64,000 nt of DNA from Francisella orientalis FNO12 (lineage in GTDB: Bacteria > Pseudomonadota > Gammaproteobacteria > Francisellales > Francisellaceae). The stretch is taken from positions 496,001-560,000 of the forward strand of contig NZ_CP011921.2 of NCBI RefSeq assembly GCF_001042525.2, written 5' to 3'. Of this stretch, positions 50,555-59,039 are shown piece after piece (position 1 is the first letter of the stretch; each line of letters opens with the position of its first letter). Below the pieces are notes generated by a model. The model searched no databases and was not told where the DNA came from. It saw only the letters and a list, made by a program, of their open reading frames with translations. The position numbers and the translations under genes are program-made.

Positions 50555-51964
50555 CTATTTTTTGATAGTTATGACAGCCGGGATGATTAGTGTTACAATA
50601 ATTCCACCTATAAGCATCATATCAAAGTTTAAAACAGACATAGCCATACTATCTATAGGTATGAATCCGACTATAATCGCAACAATACATCCAATACATC
50701 CTAATAGAGCCATTAGTATAGTCCCAAAAGAGCCTTTACATATTTCATATTGACCTTCTTGAAGAGGAGAGCTTATCTTAAGCTTCACAGCTGTAATAAA
50801 CATAAGTATATATGCAATAACAGCTAATTGAGCCGTTAGATCACTAAGATACCAGTAAGCCTCATTGACTGATGGCATAAATATATATGAAAAACAAAAT
50901 ACTGTAAAAATAAGGGCCTGAGTTATCAGCATAGTATCAGGAGCATCATTTTTATTAGTTTTACCAAATACTTGAGGTAGAATATTATCATTACTGACAA
51001 CCATAAATGCTCTAGATAATCCCATAATCCAAGCTGAAGTTGTTGTAAATGCACCAAATATTAAGGTAATAGCAATAATATATGTCATCCACGGCATATT
51101 GATTTGGTTAAAGAAGTAATGAAATGAAACCATTAATCCTGTAACGATATCAACATCACCAATCTGTAGCTGACTACTAACTAAAATCACTGCAATATTT
51201 GATAATATCAAAGAACCTAGTATTACAGACCCTGAGATTAGTAAAGCTCTAGGGAAGTTCTTTTTAGCATTTTTGACGTTAGCTGCATGAATAGCACTCA
51301 TCTCTAGGCCAAATAGACTAAACATAACTGTTATAAATAAAGCCCAGCTACTTATGTTATTACCTGATGGAATAAAATCAGTAACAGTGGGTAAGACTAT
51401 CTCAGAGCTGTGAGAAAATGACCAAACAATAGCTATTAATATGATAATAAACATAGGTAGAAGGGTACCTATGATAGCACCAAGAGTACTTACTATACTT
51501 GATGTTTTGATACCAAATAAGTTGATAGCTGTAGCACTCCAAAACATTACTAAACTCATTGATATCATATACCATGGATTAGCTACTAGCTCATTAGCAT
51601 TTTGACCTATGGAAGGAGCTATTACATAAGCTATGATACCAGCGAAAAAGCCACAAATTGAAGGAAACCATACGAGGTTATAAACCCATTGTATCCATAT
51701 CACTAGAAAGCCTAATCTTTTACCAAAAGCTTTTTTGGCCCAGATATAAATACCACCAGTCTCTTGAGATGATCCTGTAGACATTTCAGCAGTAAGTAGT
51801 GCACATGGAACTAAAAAGAAAATACCAGCTAGAATATAAAATGTAATAACTATCCATCCAGCTTGAGCAGTGATTGATATGTTTCTTAAGCTATCAACTG
51901 CAATAATATTTATCATTATTAGTCTGATTAGACCAAACTTTTTACTACTAATAATTTGTTCCAT
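50555..51964 (-). CDS. gadC: APC amino-acid permease, GadC-like
   Basis: A 469-residue, twelve-helix amino-acid/polyamine/organocation permease. Helix 1 is partly replaced by NIIAVDSLRNISITAQAGW, and SSQETGGIYIWAKKAFGKRL, IWIQWVYNLVWFPSI and FSLFGLEMSAIHAANVKNAK resemble the glutamate/GABA antiporter subgroup. Its place between perM and the binding-protein gene matches the Francisella gadC locus as I recall it, where the protein supports glutamate uptake and oxidative-stress resistance. No glutamate decarboxylase is adjacent, so transport without decarboxylation is likely. Confidence 0.78.
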   Translation of the reverse strand: MEQIISSKKFGLIRLIMINIIAVDSLRNISITAQAGWIVITFYILAGIFFLVPCALLTAEMSTGSSQETGGIYIWAKKAFGKRLGFLVIWIQWVYNLVWFPSICGFFAGIIAYVIAPSIGQNANELVANPWYMISMSLVMFWSATAINLFGIKTSSIVSTLGAIIGTLLPMFIIILIAIVWSFSHSSEIVLPTVTDFIPSGNNISSWALFITVMFSLFGLEMSAIHAANVKNAKKNFPRALLISGSVILGSLILSNIAVILVSSQLQIGDVDIVTGLMVSFHYFFNQINMPWMTYIIAITLIFGAFTTTSAWIMGLSRAFMVVSNDNILPQVFGKTNKNDAPDTMLITQALIFTVFCFSYIFMPSVNEAYWYLSDLTAQLAVIAYILMFITAVKLKISSPLQEGQYEICKGSFGTILMALLGCIGCIVAIIVGFIPIDSMAMSVLNFDMMLIGGIIVTLIIPAVITIKK

Positions 51965-52048
51965 TATTCTACTTTTCTATTTCTCCGATACCACGGTTTA
52001 GTATATACTTAAAGGAATTTTATAACAACTAGAGCGTGTGTTACTTTT

Positions 52049-53230
52049 ATGAAACGAAAAGTTTTTGTTTTGGGCCTGCTAGTTAGCTTACTAAATGTAG
52101 CTTATTCTGAAGAAGATTCGTATATATGTGATAATAAAGTTCTCAAAAATCCAATTATAGCATCAGAGTCTAGAACCCAGTTAAATTTTACAAACTGGGC
52201 TGACTATATATCTTCTGATATAGTGCCTTGTTTTTCGGAGTTGTCTAATACTAGAGTTAAGTATATATATACATCTGATGATAATATGACAAGAGCGAAG
52301 ATAATGACAGGCTCTTCAGGTTTTGATTTGATAGAGCAGGGTGCTTTGTATTTGAATAGTGAGATAGCATCTAATGCTCTTATCAAGTTAGATAAATCAA
52401 AGTTACCAAATCTAGATTATCGTAATAAAGTAATCTATGACAAGGTATCTCAAATTAATGATCCGGGTAATAACTATGCTGTAGTATATAGTTATGGAAC
52501 TACTGGACTAGCTTATAACAAACAAGAAATAGAACAAAGATTAGGAAAGGATGTTGTTCCTGATAGTTGGAAATATGTATTTGATAAAAAGTATCTCAAA
52601 CAGATAGCGCCATGTGGAGTCTCATTGCTTGATGAGCCTGAGCAGATATTCGGTAATTACTTTTTTTATCATGGTATTGATCCTAATACTAATAGTAAAG
52701 CTGAGTATGAGAAGGCAGCTCTAGATATTATCAAAAACGTACGTCCATATATTAAGTATTTTGATAGTAATAAATATCAAAATGATTTCACAGCGGGTAA
52801 CCTGTGTCTAGTAATGGGATACTCTGGCGATGTGGTTAGATCTGTTAAAAGAGCAAAGACTGTTAACCCTTATGTGACTTTAGCATATGTAATACCTAAA
52901 GAAGGTACTAATATTTGGTTTGATATGTTAATGATTCCAAAAGGAGCTAAAGATCTTGATAAAGCTTATGCTCTTATGAACTATATTATAGATCCATACG
53001 TAGCCGCTCAAAATAGTAATTATTTATATCAGCCTAATGCAGTAACACAGAATGAAAAATATTTAGATGATATATTTAATGATACGAATATTAGACCTAC
53101 TGATGAGATGATCAAAAAGATGTATGTTCTTAATATTCATGATGCAGAAATGCAGAGTTTTATTAGTAGAGTGTGGATGAATGTTAAATATGGCATAGAA
53201 TTTACACCTAAGTACTATAAACTAAGCTAA
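52049..53230 (+). CDS. Periplasmic spermidine/putrescine-type binding protein
   Basis: A PotD-like solute-binding protein, 393 residues, with a signal peptide (MKRKVFVLGLLVSLLNVAYS). The mature part reads LNFTNWADYISSDIVPCFSE, then DLIEQGALYLNSEIASNALI, AVVYSYGTTGLAYNKQEIEQ, LVMGYSGDVVRSVKR and FDMLMIPKGAKDLDKAYALM, all typical of the polyamine-binding family. No PotA, PotB or PotC gene is next to it, so it either serves a transporter elsewhere or has another role. It is divergent from the GadC-like gene with 84 bp between starts. The ligand is inferred, not shown. Confidence 0.85.
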   Translation: MKRKVFVLGLLVSLLNVAYSEEDSYICDNKVLKNPIIASESRTQLNFTNWADYISSDIVPCFSELSNTRVKYIYTSDDNMTRAKIMTGSSGFDLIEQGALYLNSEIASNALIKLDKSKLPNLDYRNKVIYDKVSQINDPGNNYAVVYSYGTTGLAYNKQEIEQRLGKDVVPDSWKYVFDKKYLKQIAPCGVSLLDEPEQIFGNYFFYHGIDPNTNSKAEYEKAALDIIKNVRPYIKYFDSNKYQNDFTAGNLCLVMGYSGDVVRSVKRAKTVNPYVTLAYVIPKEGTNIWFDMLMIPKGAKDLDKAYALMNYIIDPYVAAQNSNYLYQPNAVTQNEKYLDDIFNDTNIRPTDEMIKKMYVLNIHDAEMQSFISRVWMNVKYGIEFTPKYYKLS

Positions 53231-53330
53231 AATTAATTAAAAATTCTAAAAAATGTTTAAAAATATTTTTAGGAACAAGTCTTACTTGCTATACTAAAAT
53301 TATTAGATTTATTTATATTAGTAATCAATA

Positions 53331-53588
53331 ATGTCTACCCCACTAACGATAGAGTTATTCAATGAGTCTACAACTTTAGATTTACAAGTTAATGACTTAA
53401 CCATCAAATCAGCTATTAATGAACCTTTTGAGGTTAGCCTTAGCTGTGGTGTTCCAGTTGGTGATGATTTACTTGCAAAGTTAGATAACTATGTAGATTT
53501 TACCTTAAGCATAAATGGCGATTTAGGTAATCCTAAATTTGAATTAGAATTACAATCTTATGATTTGATCTCTGCTAATATTCGATGA
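53331..53588 (+). CDS. Small protein resembling a VgrG N-terminal domain
   Basis: An 85-residue protein with no signal peptide or membrane segment, predicted to be mostly beta. Its pattern (PLTIELFNE, then VNDLTIKSAINEPFEVSLSC, then LLAKLDNYVDFTLSI) resembles the first barrel of VgrG/phage-tail hub proteins: a short strand, a hydrophobic stretch ending NEPFE, then a DLL-type loop. This is pattern recognition only. An extended -10, TG-C-TATACT (TATACT at 53290-53295), lies about 36 bp upstream. Its 3' end overlaps that of rsgA by 31 bp, so it may be a truncated gene. Expression and function are unknown. Confidence 0.4.
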   Translation: MSTPLTIELFNESTTLDLQVNDLTIKSAINEPFEVSLSCGVPVGDDLLAKLDNYVDFTLSINGDLGNPKFELELQSYDLISANIR

Positions 53589-54442
53589 TAATTCTTAAAT
53601 CTAACAGGGTTGATATGACCTTGTTTAACTTGTTCGACAATTTGACAACCTTTAGATCCCTCTTCATGCGAGCAATTTCTGAATTGGCACATCCCTTTGT
53701 ATTTTTTGAAATCTAAGAAACCATCAAAAAGCTCTTTTTTTGTGATATGCCAAAGTCCAAATTCTCTTATGCCAGGAGAGTCGATTATATTAGTGGCATC
53801 ATCTATCTCGTATAAAGTAGAGCATGTAGTAGTATGACGTCCTTTTTTGGTAGAATCTGATACAGCAGTTGTTGCAGTGATTTTTTCACCTAGTATTGTA
53901 TTTAATGTTTCAGACTTGCCAACACCTGATTGGCCTAAGAATATAGATGCTTTGTCTTTAAGTTCTTCAAGAAGGTTATTAATTCCTATATTGTTTTGTG
54001 CAGATATATAAAAAACTTTATAGCCAATGTCTTGGTAAACATTTGCTAAATTTTGAATATATCTTTTATCTTCTTCTGTTTGATTATCTATCTTATTGAT
54101 AACAATTATAGGCTCTATATTACTATTATGTAATGCAGCTAGATATCTATCAATATAGTGCTCAACCGGTGCTGGAGAGTGAGCAATAATTATTACAGCA
54201 TTATCAATATTTACAGCAATATTTTTATTTTTACGCTGATATTGATTTGGACGAGAAATTAGATTTTTTCTATCAAGTAATCTACTAATGACATATGTCG
54301 AATTTGTATATTCTAATTCTACATTATCTCCAACAGTGAGTTCACCTTTCAAGTAGCTTCTTAATAGTGCTGAAACTTTCTCGCCATTTGTAAGTTTGAC
54401 AGAGATATTACCACCAAAATTCGTTATGATTTTTCCTTGCAA
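53558..54442 (-). CDS. rsgA: Small-ribosomal-subunit biogenesis GTPase RsgA
   Basis: A circularly permuted GTPase that tests the decoding centre during late 30S assembly. The 294-residue protein has an N-terminal OB-fold (GKIITNFGGNISVKLTNGEK), G4 IVINKIDNQT near residue 118, then G1 LGQSGVGKSETLN near 173 and G3 NIIDSPGIREFGLW near 218. The zinc site is near 250-265 (CQFRNCSHEEGSKGC). Monocistronic here and convergent with the small gene before it. Confidence 0.95.
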   Translation of the reverse strand: MQGKIITNFGGNISVKLTNGEKVSALLRSYLKGELTVGDNVELEYTNSTYVISRLLDRKNLISRPNQYQRKNKNIAVNIDNAVIIIAHSPAPVEHYIDRYLAALHNSNIEPIIVINKIDNQTEEDKRYIQNLANVYQDIGYKVFYISAQNNIGINNLLEELKDKASIFLGQSGVGKSETLNTILGEKITATTAVSDSTKKGRHTTTCSTLYEIDDATNIIDSPGIREFGLWHITKKELFDGFLDFKKYKGMCQFRNCSHEEGSKGCQIVEQVKQGHINPVRFKNYHRILAEIKS

Positions 54443-54610
54443 GAATGTAAGATTATAATTACTTAATATTAGAGTTAATTATAAGCTTTATTTATAAAAA
54501 TGCTAATAATGTCTTGTATATATTTGAATAAAAATATTATCTTTGTTAGTATCGAGAGATTAAGAAAGAAAATTTATATTTAATCTTAAAGAAGAATTAA
54601 AGGAGAAGTA

Positions 54611-55318
54611 ATGAAAAAAACTAAAATTTTAGCATTAATGGCTTTGGCAACGTTTGGTGCGATAAGTTTTTCTTATGCAGATGATGCAGGAGGTGTTAAT
54701 TTATCACCAGAAGGTTACTGGGTACAATTTGATGAAGATCCAGATGCTGGCAAAGGAATGCTAGAAGGTATTATTCATACTTATTATGCAGAGAATGATG
54801 AGTATGGCAAGAAAGGTACGCTACAGATGGAAATCGTAGTTCCATTAATGAATGTAAATGCATCTGGTAAGCCGGCTAAGCCAAGAGCAACTTGTAATAA
54901 CTGTTCAAATGGTTCTTACAATGGCTTTAGCTATAAAGGTAAAAATGCTCCTCTACAAGGTTTTGTGTTTGCAGGCAATATGCAACCACAATCAAGTACA
55001 GGTGTTGCTGGTCAAAGTAGCGATGTATATAAGGATGGTGGTGTAATAAATCCAAATGATGGTAAGGTTTATGAATCGGAAGCACAAGTTCAAGATGCAG
55101 GCAGAACAATGTATGCAAAAGCAGCTTATATTGTTTGGGGTAAAGAATTAGGTAGTAAAGCGGCTTACTGGCAAAGAATCACAAAAGCTGATTATGAAAA
55201 AGTTAAAGCGGATTGTGGCGTAACTGCTGATGGACAATATGTAAATAAAGATGAGAAAGTTACTGCCACTTGTACTAACTATCCTGTTGAGCAATTTGGA
55301 GTTAAAAGTCCTGTCTAA
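54611..55318 (+). CDS. Secreted DUF2147 protein (first of tandem pair)
   Basis: An exported 235-residue protein with a clear signal peptide (MKKTKILALMALATFGAISFSYA) and AAGGAGAAGTA ribosome-binding region. The mature domain fits DUF2147: LSPEGYWVQFDE at the front, a CNNC motif near residue 97, LQGFVFAGNM, a GGVINPNDGKVYESEAQV strand pair, and YWQRITKADYE near the end. Two more Cys near residues 202 and 221 may form a second pair. The family is found in periplasms and has no established function. A 7-bp inverted repeat (AGATTAA / TTAATCT, 54557-54586) sits in the leader. Confidence 0.75.
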   Translation: MKKTKILALMALATFGAISFSYADDAGGVNLSPEGYWVQFDEDPDAGKGMLEGIIHTYYAENDEYGKKGTLQMEIVVPLMNVNASGKPAKPRATCNNCSNGSYNGFSYKGKNAPLQGFVFAGNMQPQSSTGVAGQSSDVYKDGGVINPNDGKVYESEAQVQDAGRTMYAKAAYIVWGKELGSKAAYWQRITKADYEKVKADCGVTADGQYVNKDEKVTATCTNYPVEQFGVKSPV

Positions 55319-55381
55319 TTAGTTTGTATAATTCCAATTTTTCTTTATACTTTATCTTAAAAGTCATAACAAATTTCTACA

Positions 55382-56038
55382 ATGATTAAAAAAATTACTT
55401 TTCTAATTTTTGGTTTTTTAGTGGCTATGACTAGCTATGCGAAATTTGATAAATCAAATGCTAATGGCTATTGGTTACAAAGAGATGGCGCTACAAATAC
55501 AAATGTTGGTGTAATTCATGCTTATACTAATGACCATGGTAGTTTAAATGCTAAAATGTTTGTACCATTAGCAAATGTTGATGATGGTAAGATTCACCCA
55601 CCTATGATCTACTGTAAAAATTGTGGTAAGGGTGATGCTTATGGACATAAATATGATTACTCTAGTAGACATGATACATATCAAGGGTTAGAATTTGTCT
55701 GGGATATTAAAAAATCAGGTTCTGCTGATAAATCACATGGAAAAGGATCTGTTTATACTGAAGGATCTGTACTAAATCCACATGATGGTAAATTTTATCA
55801 TGTCAAAGCTCAAACTATAGAAGATGGCGATAAAGTTTATGTTAGAGCTTTTTGGGGATTCTTAGGTAAAGATGAATACTGGCAAAGAATACCTAAATCC
55901 CAAGCTAATAAAATAAAATGGGAATGTGGTCTAACGAAAGATAAAATTTATCCATATCAAGATAAGTCTGGCAAGATTATAGATCAGGAGCTATGGAAGG
56001 AGTGTTCAACAAGAGATTTTGTAAAAGATCCTTTATGA
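55382..56038 (+). CDS. Secreted DUF2147 protein (second of tandem pair)
   Basis: A 218-residue paralogue of the preceding protein with the same plan: signal peptide MIKKITFLIFGFLVAMTSYA, ANGYWLQRDG, CKNCGKGDAYGH near residue 80, YQGLEFVWDIKKSG, GSVLNPHDGKFYHVKAQT, DEYWQRIPKSQA, and late Cys residues (KWECGL, WKECST). The two proteins are similar throughout but not nearly identical, so the duplication is old. The gap to the first copy is 63 bp and to mutL 10 bp. The pair is likely co-transcribed, perhaps with mutL; no shared function is evident. Confidence 0.75.
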   Translation: MIKKITFLIFGFLVAMTSYAKFDKSNANGYWLQRDGATNTNVGVIHAYTNDHGSLNAKMFVPLANVDDGKIHPPMIYCKNCGKGDAYGHKYDYSSRHDTYQGLEFVWDIKKSGSADKSHGKGSVYTEGSVLNPHDGKFYHVKAQTIEDGDKVYVRAFWGFLGKDEYWQRIPKSQANKIKWECGLTKDKIYPYQDKSGKIIDQELWKECSTRDFVKDPL

Positions 56039-56048
56039 TAGATTATCT

Positions 56049-57854
56049 ATGTATTCTAAGCAAAATTATCGCCAAATAAGATTATTACCTGAAGATTTAG
56101 CCAATCAAATAGCAGCTGGGGAAGTTATAGAAAGACCCTCATCTGTAGTCAAAGAACTTATTGAAAACTCTATAGATGCTGGAGCAACTGCTATTAATAT
56201 AGAAATTCAAGAGGGCGGTAAGTCATTAATAAGAATTAGAGATAACGGTAAAGGAATTGCTTATGATGATTTGCGACTAGCTCTAGCACCTCATGCAACA
56301 AGTAAGGTTTATACTCTTGAAGAATTAGAGTCTGTTGCTAGCATGGGCTTTCGTGGAGAAGCTCTGGCTAGTATAGCTTCTGTTTCAAAGCTAAAAATTA
56401 TCTCAAAACATCAAGATTTAGATGATGCTTGGCAAATCAATAACGAAACTAGAGAGGTTACTCCTGCTGCACATGTGACAGGAACAACTATTGAGGTTTA
56501 TGAGCTTTTTTATAACACTCCGGCCCGCCGTAAGTTTTTAAAGAAAGACAATACCGAGTTTTTACATATTTCTGATTTACTTAAGAAATATATGCTTTGC
56601 TATTTTGGTATAGCTTTTAGACTTATTCATAATGGTAAAGAGGCCAAAGATCTATTATTAGCAGAAGATATGCAACTTAAATATAATCGTGTTTTAGATT
56701 TGTATAGTCGTGATTTTATTGAGAATGCTATCTATATAGATAAAAAAGTTGGTGATGCTCATTTATGGGGGTGGGTGGCTAGACCTAGATTTAATAGAGC
56801 TAGAGCAGATATGCAGAGTTTCTATATAAATGGGCGTATTATCAAAGATAAGATTGTCACTCATGCGATAAAAAATGCTTATAAAGATGTAATGTATGGT
56901 AATAGATATCCAGCATTTCTACTTTATCTTGATATGGATTATAAAGAAGTGGATGTAAACGTTCATCCAGCTAAAAGTGAAGTACGCTTTAGAAACCAAA
57001 AATTTATTTATGATTTTCTTTTTGGTACAGTCAATAAGGCGATAACTACAGGTGCAGACATCGAGATTGAAACTTCTAGTTTTAGTGAAAATAATACATA
57101 TCAAGAATCTAAAGGCACTAATAATCCTCTTAATATTGGTAATATGAGTTTAGATATCAATATTGAAGATGATAAAGAAGAAGGTAATAGTGCAACTATA
57201 TTAGATAGGTACTTTAATAATCAAAACACTCAAGAAAATGAAATTCATATATCACAAAAGCCAAAAGCTAGTGGTTTAGGACAAGCTATCTGTCAGATTC
57301 ATGGTATATATATACTTTCACAAGTTGAGGATGGTGTAGTACTTGTGGATATGCATGCAGCTCATGAGAGAATACTCTATGAAGAGATGAAAAAAACTTG
57401 GCATGCAGATACTGCTAAGTTTAAGCAAAATCTATTAATGCCTTTAACATGTAGATTATCAAGTAATATAGTCGCAACGATTGATGAGAATCTAGAAGTG
57501 TTTGAGAAGCTAGGCTTTGAAATATCAGTAGTAGCAGATGATGCAGTATTAGTACGTTCAACGCCAATATATGTCAAAGATAAAGATGTACAAAATCTAA
57601 TATCAAATGTAGCTACAGAATTAGTATCATCTGGCAAGACAAAGAGTGTTGAGTTTTATCTAAACCATATTTTAGCTACAGTGTCTTGTCATGCTGCTGT
57701 ACGAGCAAATGATAAGCTTAGTATTCCAGAAATGAATCATCTACTAAGACAGATGGAAACTGTTGAGAACTCAGGGCAGTGTAATCATGGTCGACCGACT
57801 TGGGTGAAGCTTAATTTTGCACAATTAGATAATTTCTTTTTGAGAGGACGATAA
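56049..57854 (+). CDS. mutL: DNA mismatch repair protein MutL
   Basis: The ATP-dependent matchmaker linking MutS to downstream nicking and helicase activity. The 601-residue GHKL protein begins RLLPEDLANQIAAGEVIERP, then ELIENSIDAGATAINIEI, IRDNGKGIAYDDL, ATSKV and SMGFRGEALASIASVS. FYINGRIIKDK and VNVHPAKSEVRF follow, then an Asn/Glu-rich linker at about 345-395. The C-terminal dimerisation domain has VLVDMHAAHERILYEEM and SCHAAVRANDKL. I see no DQHA(x)2E(x)4E endonuclease motif, matching the MutH-dependent type, although MutH is not here. The gene is intact, so the many indels nearby are not explained by loss of mutL. Confidence 0.95.
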   Translation: MYSKQNYRQIRLLPEDLANQIAAGEVIERPSSVVKELIENSIDAGATAINIEIQEGGKSLIRIRDNGKGIAYDDLRLALAPHATSKVYTLEELESVASMGFRGEALASIASVSKLKIISKHQDLDDAWQINNETREVTPAAHVTGTTIEVYELFYNTPARRKFLKKDNTEFLHISDLLKKYMLCYFGIAFRLIHNGKEAKDLLLAEDMQLKYNRVLDLYSRDFIENAIYIDKKVGDAHLWGWVARPRFNRARADMQSFYINGRIIKDKIVTHAIKNAYKDVMYGNRYPAFLLYLDMDYKEVDVNVHPAKSEVRFRNQKFIYDFLFGTVNKAITTGADIEIETSSFSENNTYQESKGTNNPLNIGNMSLDINIEDDKEEGNSATILDRYFNNQNTQENEIHISQKPKASGLGQAICQIHGIYILSQVEDGVVLVDMHAAHERILYEEMKKTWHADTAKFKQNLLMPLTCRLSSNIVATIDENLEVFEKLGFEISVVADDAVLVRSTPIYVKDKDVQNLISNVATELVSSGKTKSVEFYLNHILATVSCHAAVRANDKLSIPEMNHLLRQMETVENSGQCNHGRPTWVKLNFAQLDNFFLRGR

Positions 57855-57936
57855 TTCTAAGTTTTTTATAGAAATCAGTGGCGACTTGTCTAATCATTAT
57901 AGTAGAAAATTATAGTTCAATCTTTTTTGTTTCGCT

Positions 57937-58093
57937 ACTTACTGCGTAAGTTATAGCAACATACTTTTTGCAATAGCAGAAAAAGTATGCAAAACTGCCT
58001 AGCACTACGCTATCGTAGTTCAAAACAAATGGAAAATAAAAACCCCACTTCGTTCAAACAGTTTTATTTTCTAGACATTTGTTTTGAAACTAC
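57937..58093. repeat. Cluster of four hairpins (candidate palindromic intergenic element)
   Basis: The gap of 350 bp after mutL carries four consecutive inverted repeats. First: ACTTAC/GTAAGT (57937-57951). Second: CATACTTTTT/AAAAAGTATG (57960-57989), a perfect 10-bp stem. Third: ACTACG-CTAT-CGTAGT (58004-58019). Fourth is a long stem whose arms run 58015-58041 and 58062-58093 (GTAGTTCAAAACAAATG pairs with CATTTGTTTTGAAACTAC with one bulge, then AAAATAAAA with TTTTATTTT) around a 20-base loop. The third and fourth share bases and are mutually exclusive. This could be a MITE-like repeat, a terminator array or a structured RNA. No protein is encoded. Confidence 0.6.
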
Positions 58094-58204
58094 TTGTCGC
58101 TGATATGCAAAAGTCATAAAGTAAGAATATAGTTTTATTGATATGAGAATTATAAATACTTATTATTTAGTATATTAATAAGAGTTAAATTTATAGGAAC
58201 TATT

Positions 58205-58815
58205 TTGAAAAAAATTATATCAACGATTTTAGGTTTTATTTTACTTGGAGTGGTAGGTTTGGGATGCTACTTGATTATTTCACTTGTTTGGAATCAATTT
58301 AAGCTTTTGGATCCTAAAGTTTCAATTAGTTTATTAACAGCCGCTACAACAGTGATAGCTGCAACTGTAACAGTTGTTTTGGGAAAGTATTTTGAACGAA
58401 AGAAAGATATTGAAGCACACTATAGAGAAAAGAAAACTCAAATATAGGATGAGTTTTTATGTAAATTTCTCAAACTTTTCCATAGTACTTCAGAAAATAA
58501 TAAAGAAATAGATGACTTCGTTAGTTTTCTTCAGGAATGGCAGAGAAAGATAATTCTTTGGGGAGGACAAGATGTCTTATTAAATTATATTAACTGGTTG
58601 GAGCATTTAAAGGAAGGTAAAAATGATGCAAAAGCTATGTTTATGATGGAAGAGCTTTTTTAGAAATTAGAAGGGATCTTGGACATAAAAATAATAAGTT
58701 GGTCAAAGGTACATTTACCCGCTTGATTTTAAAAGATCCAAAAATCTTTTTGAGTATGGCTGAAAATAATCTAGATGTAACATTGCAAGAAGTAGCTGAA
58801 GCAGAGAAAAATTAA
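58205..58815 (+). pseudogene. Small membrane protein of unknown function, broken
   Basis: It starts ATTTTGAAAAAAATT with TTG at 58205, giving two hydrophobic segments (IISTILGFILLGVVGLGCYLI and SISLLTAATTVIAATVTVVL), then a charged region KYFERKKDIEAHYREKK. An in-frame TAG at 58445-58447 interrupts it. The same frame continues EFLCKFLKLFHSTSENN to MMEELF, where a one-base shift near 58661 is needed to resume LEIRRDLGHKNNKLVKGTF and end at the TAA at 58813-58815. A two-helix membrane anchor with a helical cytoplasmic tail of about 140 residues is common among unassigned accessory proteins; I do not recognise the family. Confidence 0.6.
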
Positions 58816-59039
58816 ACTTACAATAAAAAAATGGAGCTGTCTTAGATAATTGAAATTATAAACCTAATCTACCCAATATCCTTAAGAGTATGGATAGTCA
58901 CAGCTAGCATTTGCCGATGTATCTCTCGCGTATAAATTTTTTTAATATAGAATCTCCTTAGATTATTTATGTCTGCATTTTTAGTGATTAATTTAGTCTT
59001 ATGATTTTTTTTAAAATCTTATTTTAGATAGGTATTATT
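58816..59039. other. Intergenic stretch with possible insertion-sequence end
   Basis: After the pseudogene a GGAGCTGTCTTAGATAATTG-like stretch (from 58831) begins. Read on the minus strand, a short frame ending TSANASCDYPYS and a stop follows from about 58925. The GAGCTGTCT-type end and a nearby 3' coding scrap are what a decayed IS end would look like, but I cannot find a matching opposite end in the window. Treat as tentative. Confidence 0.2.
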
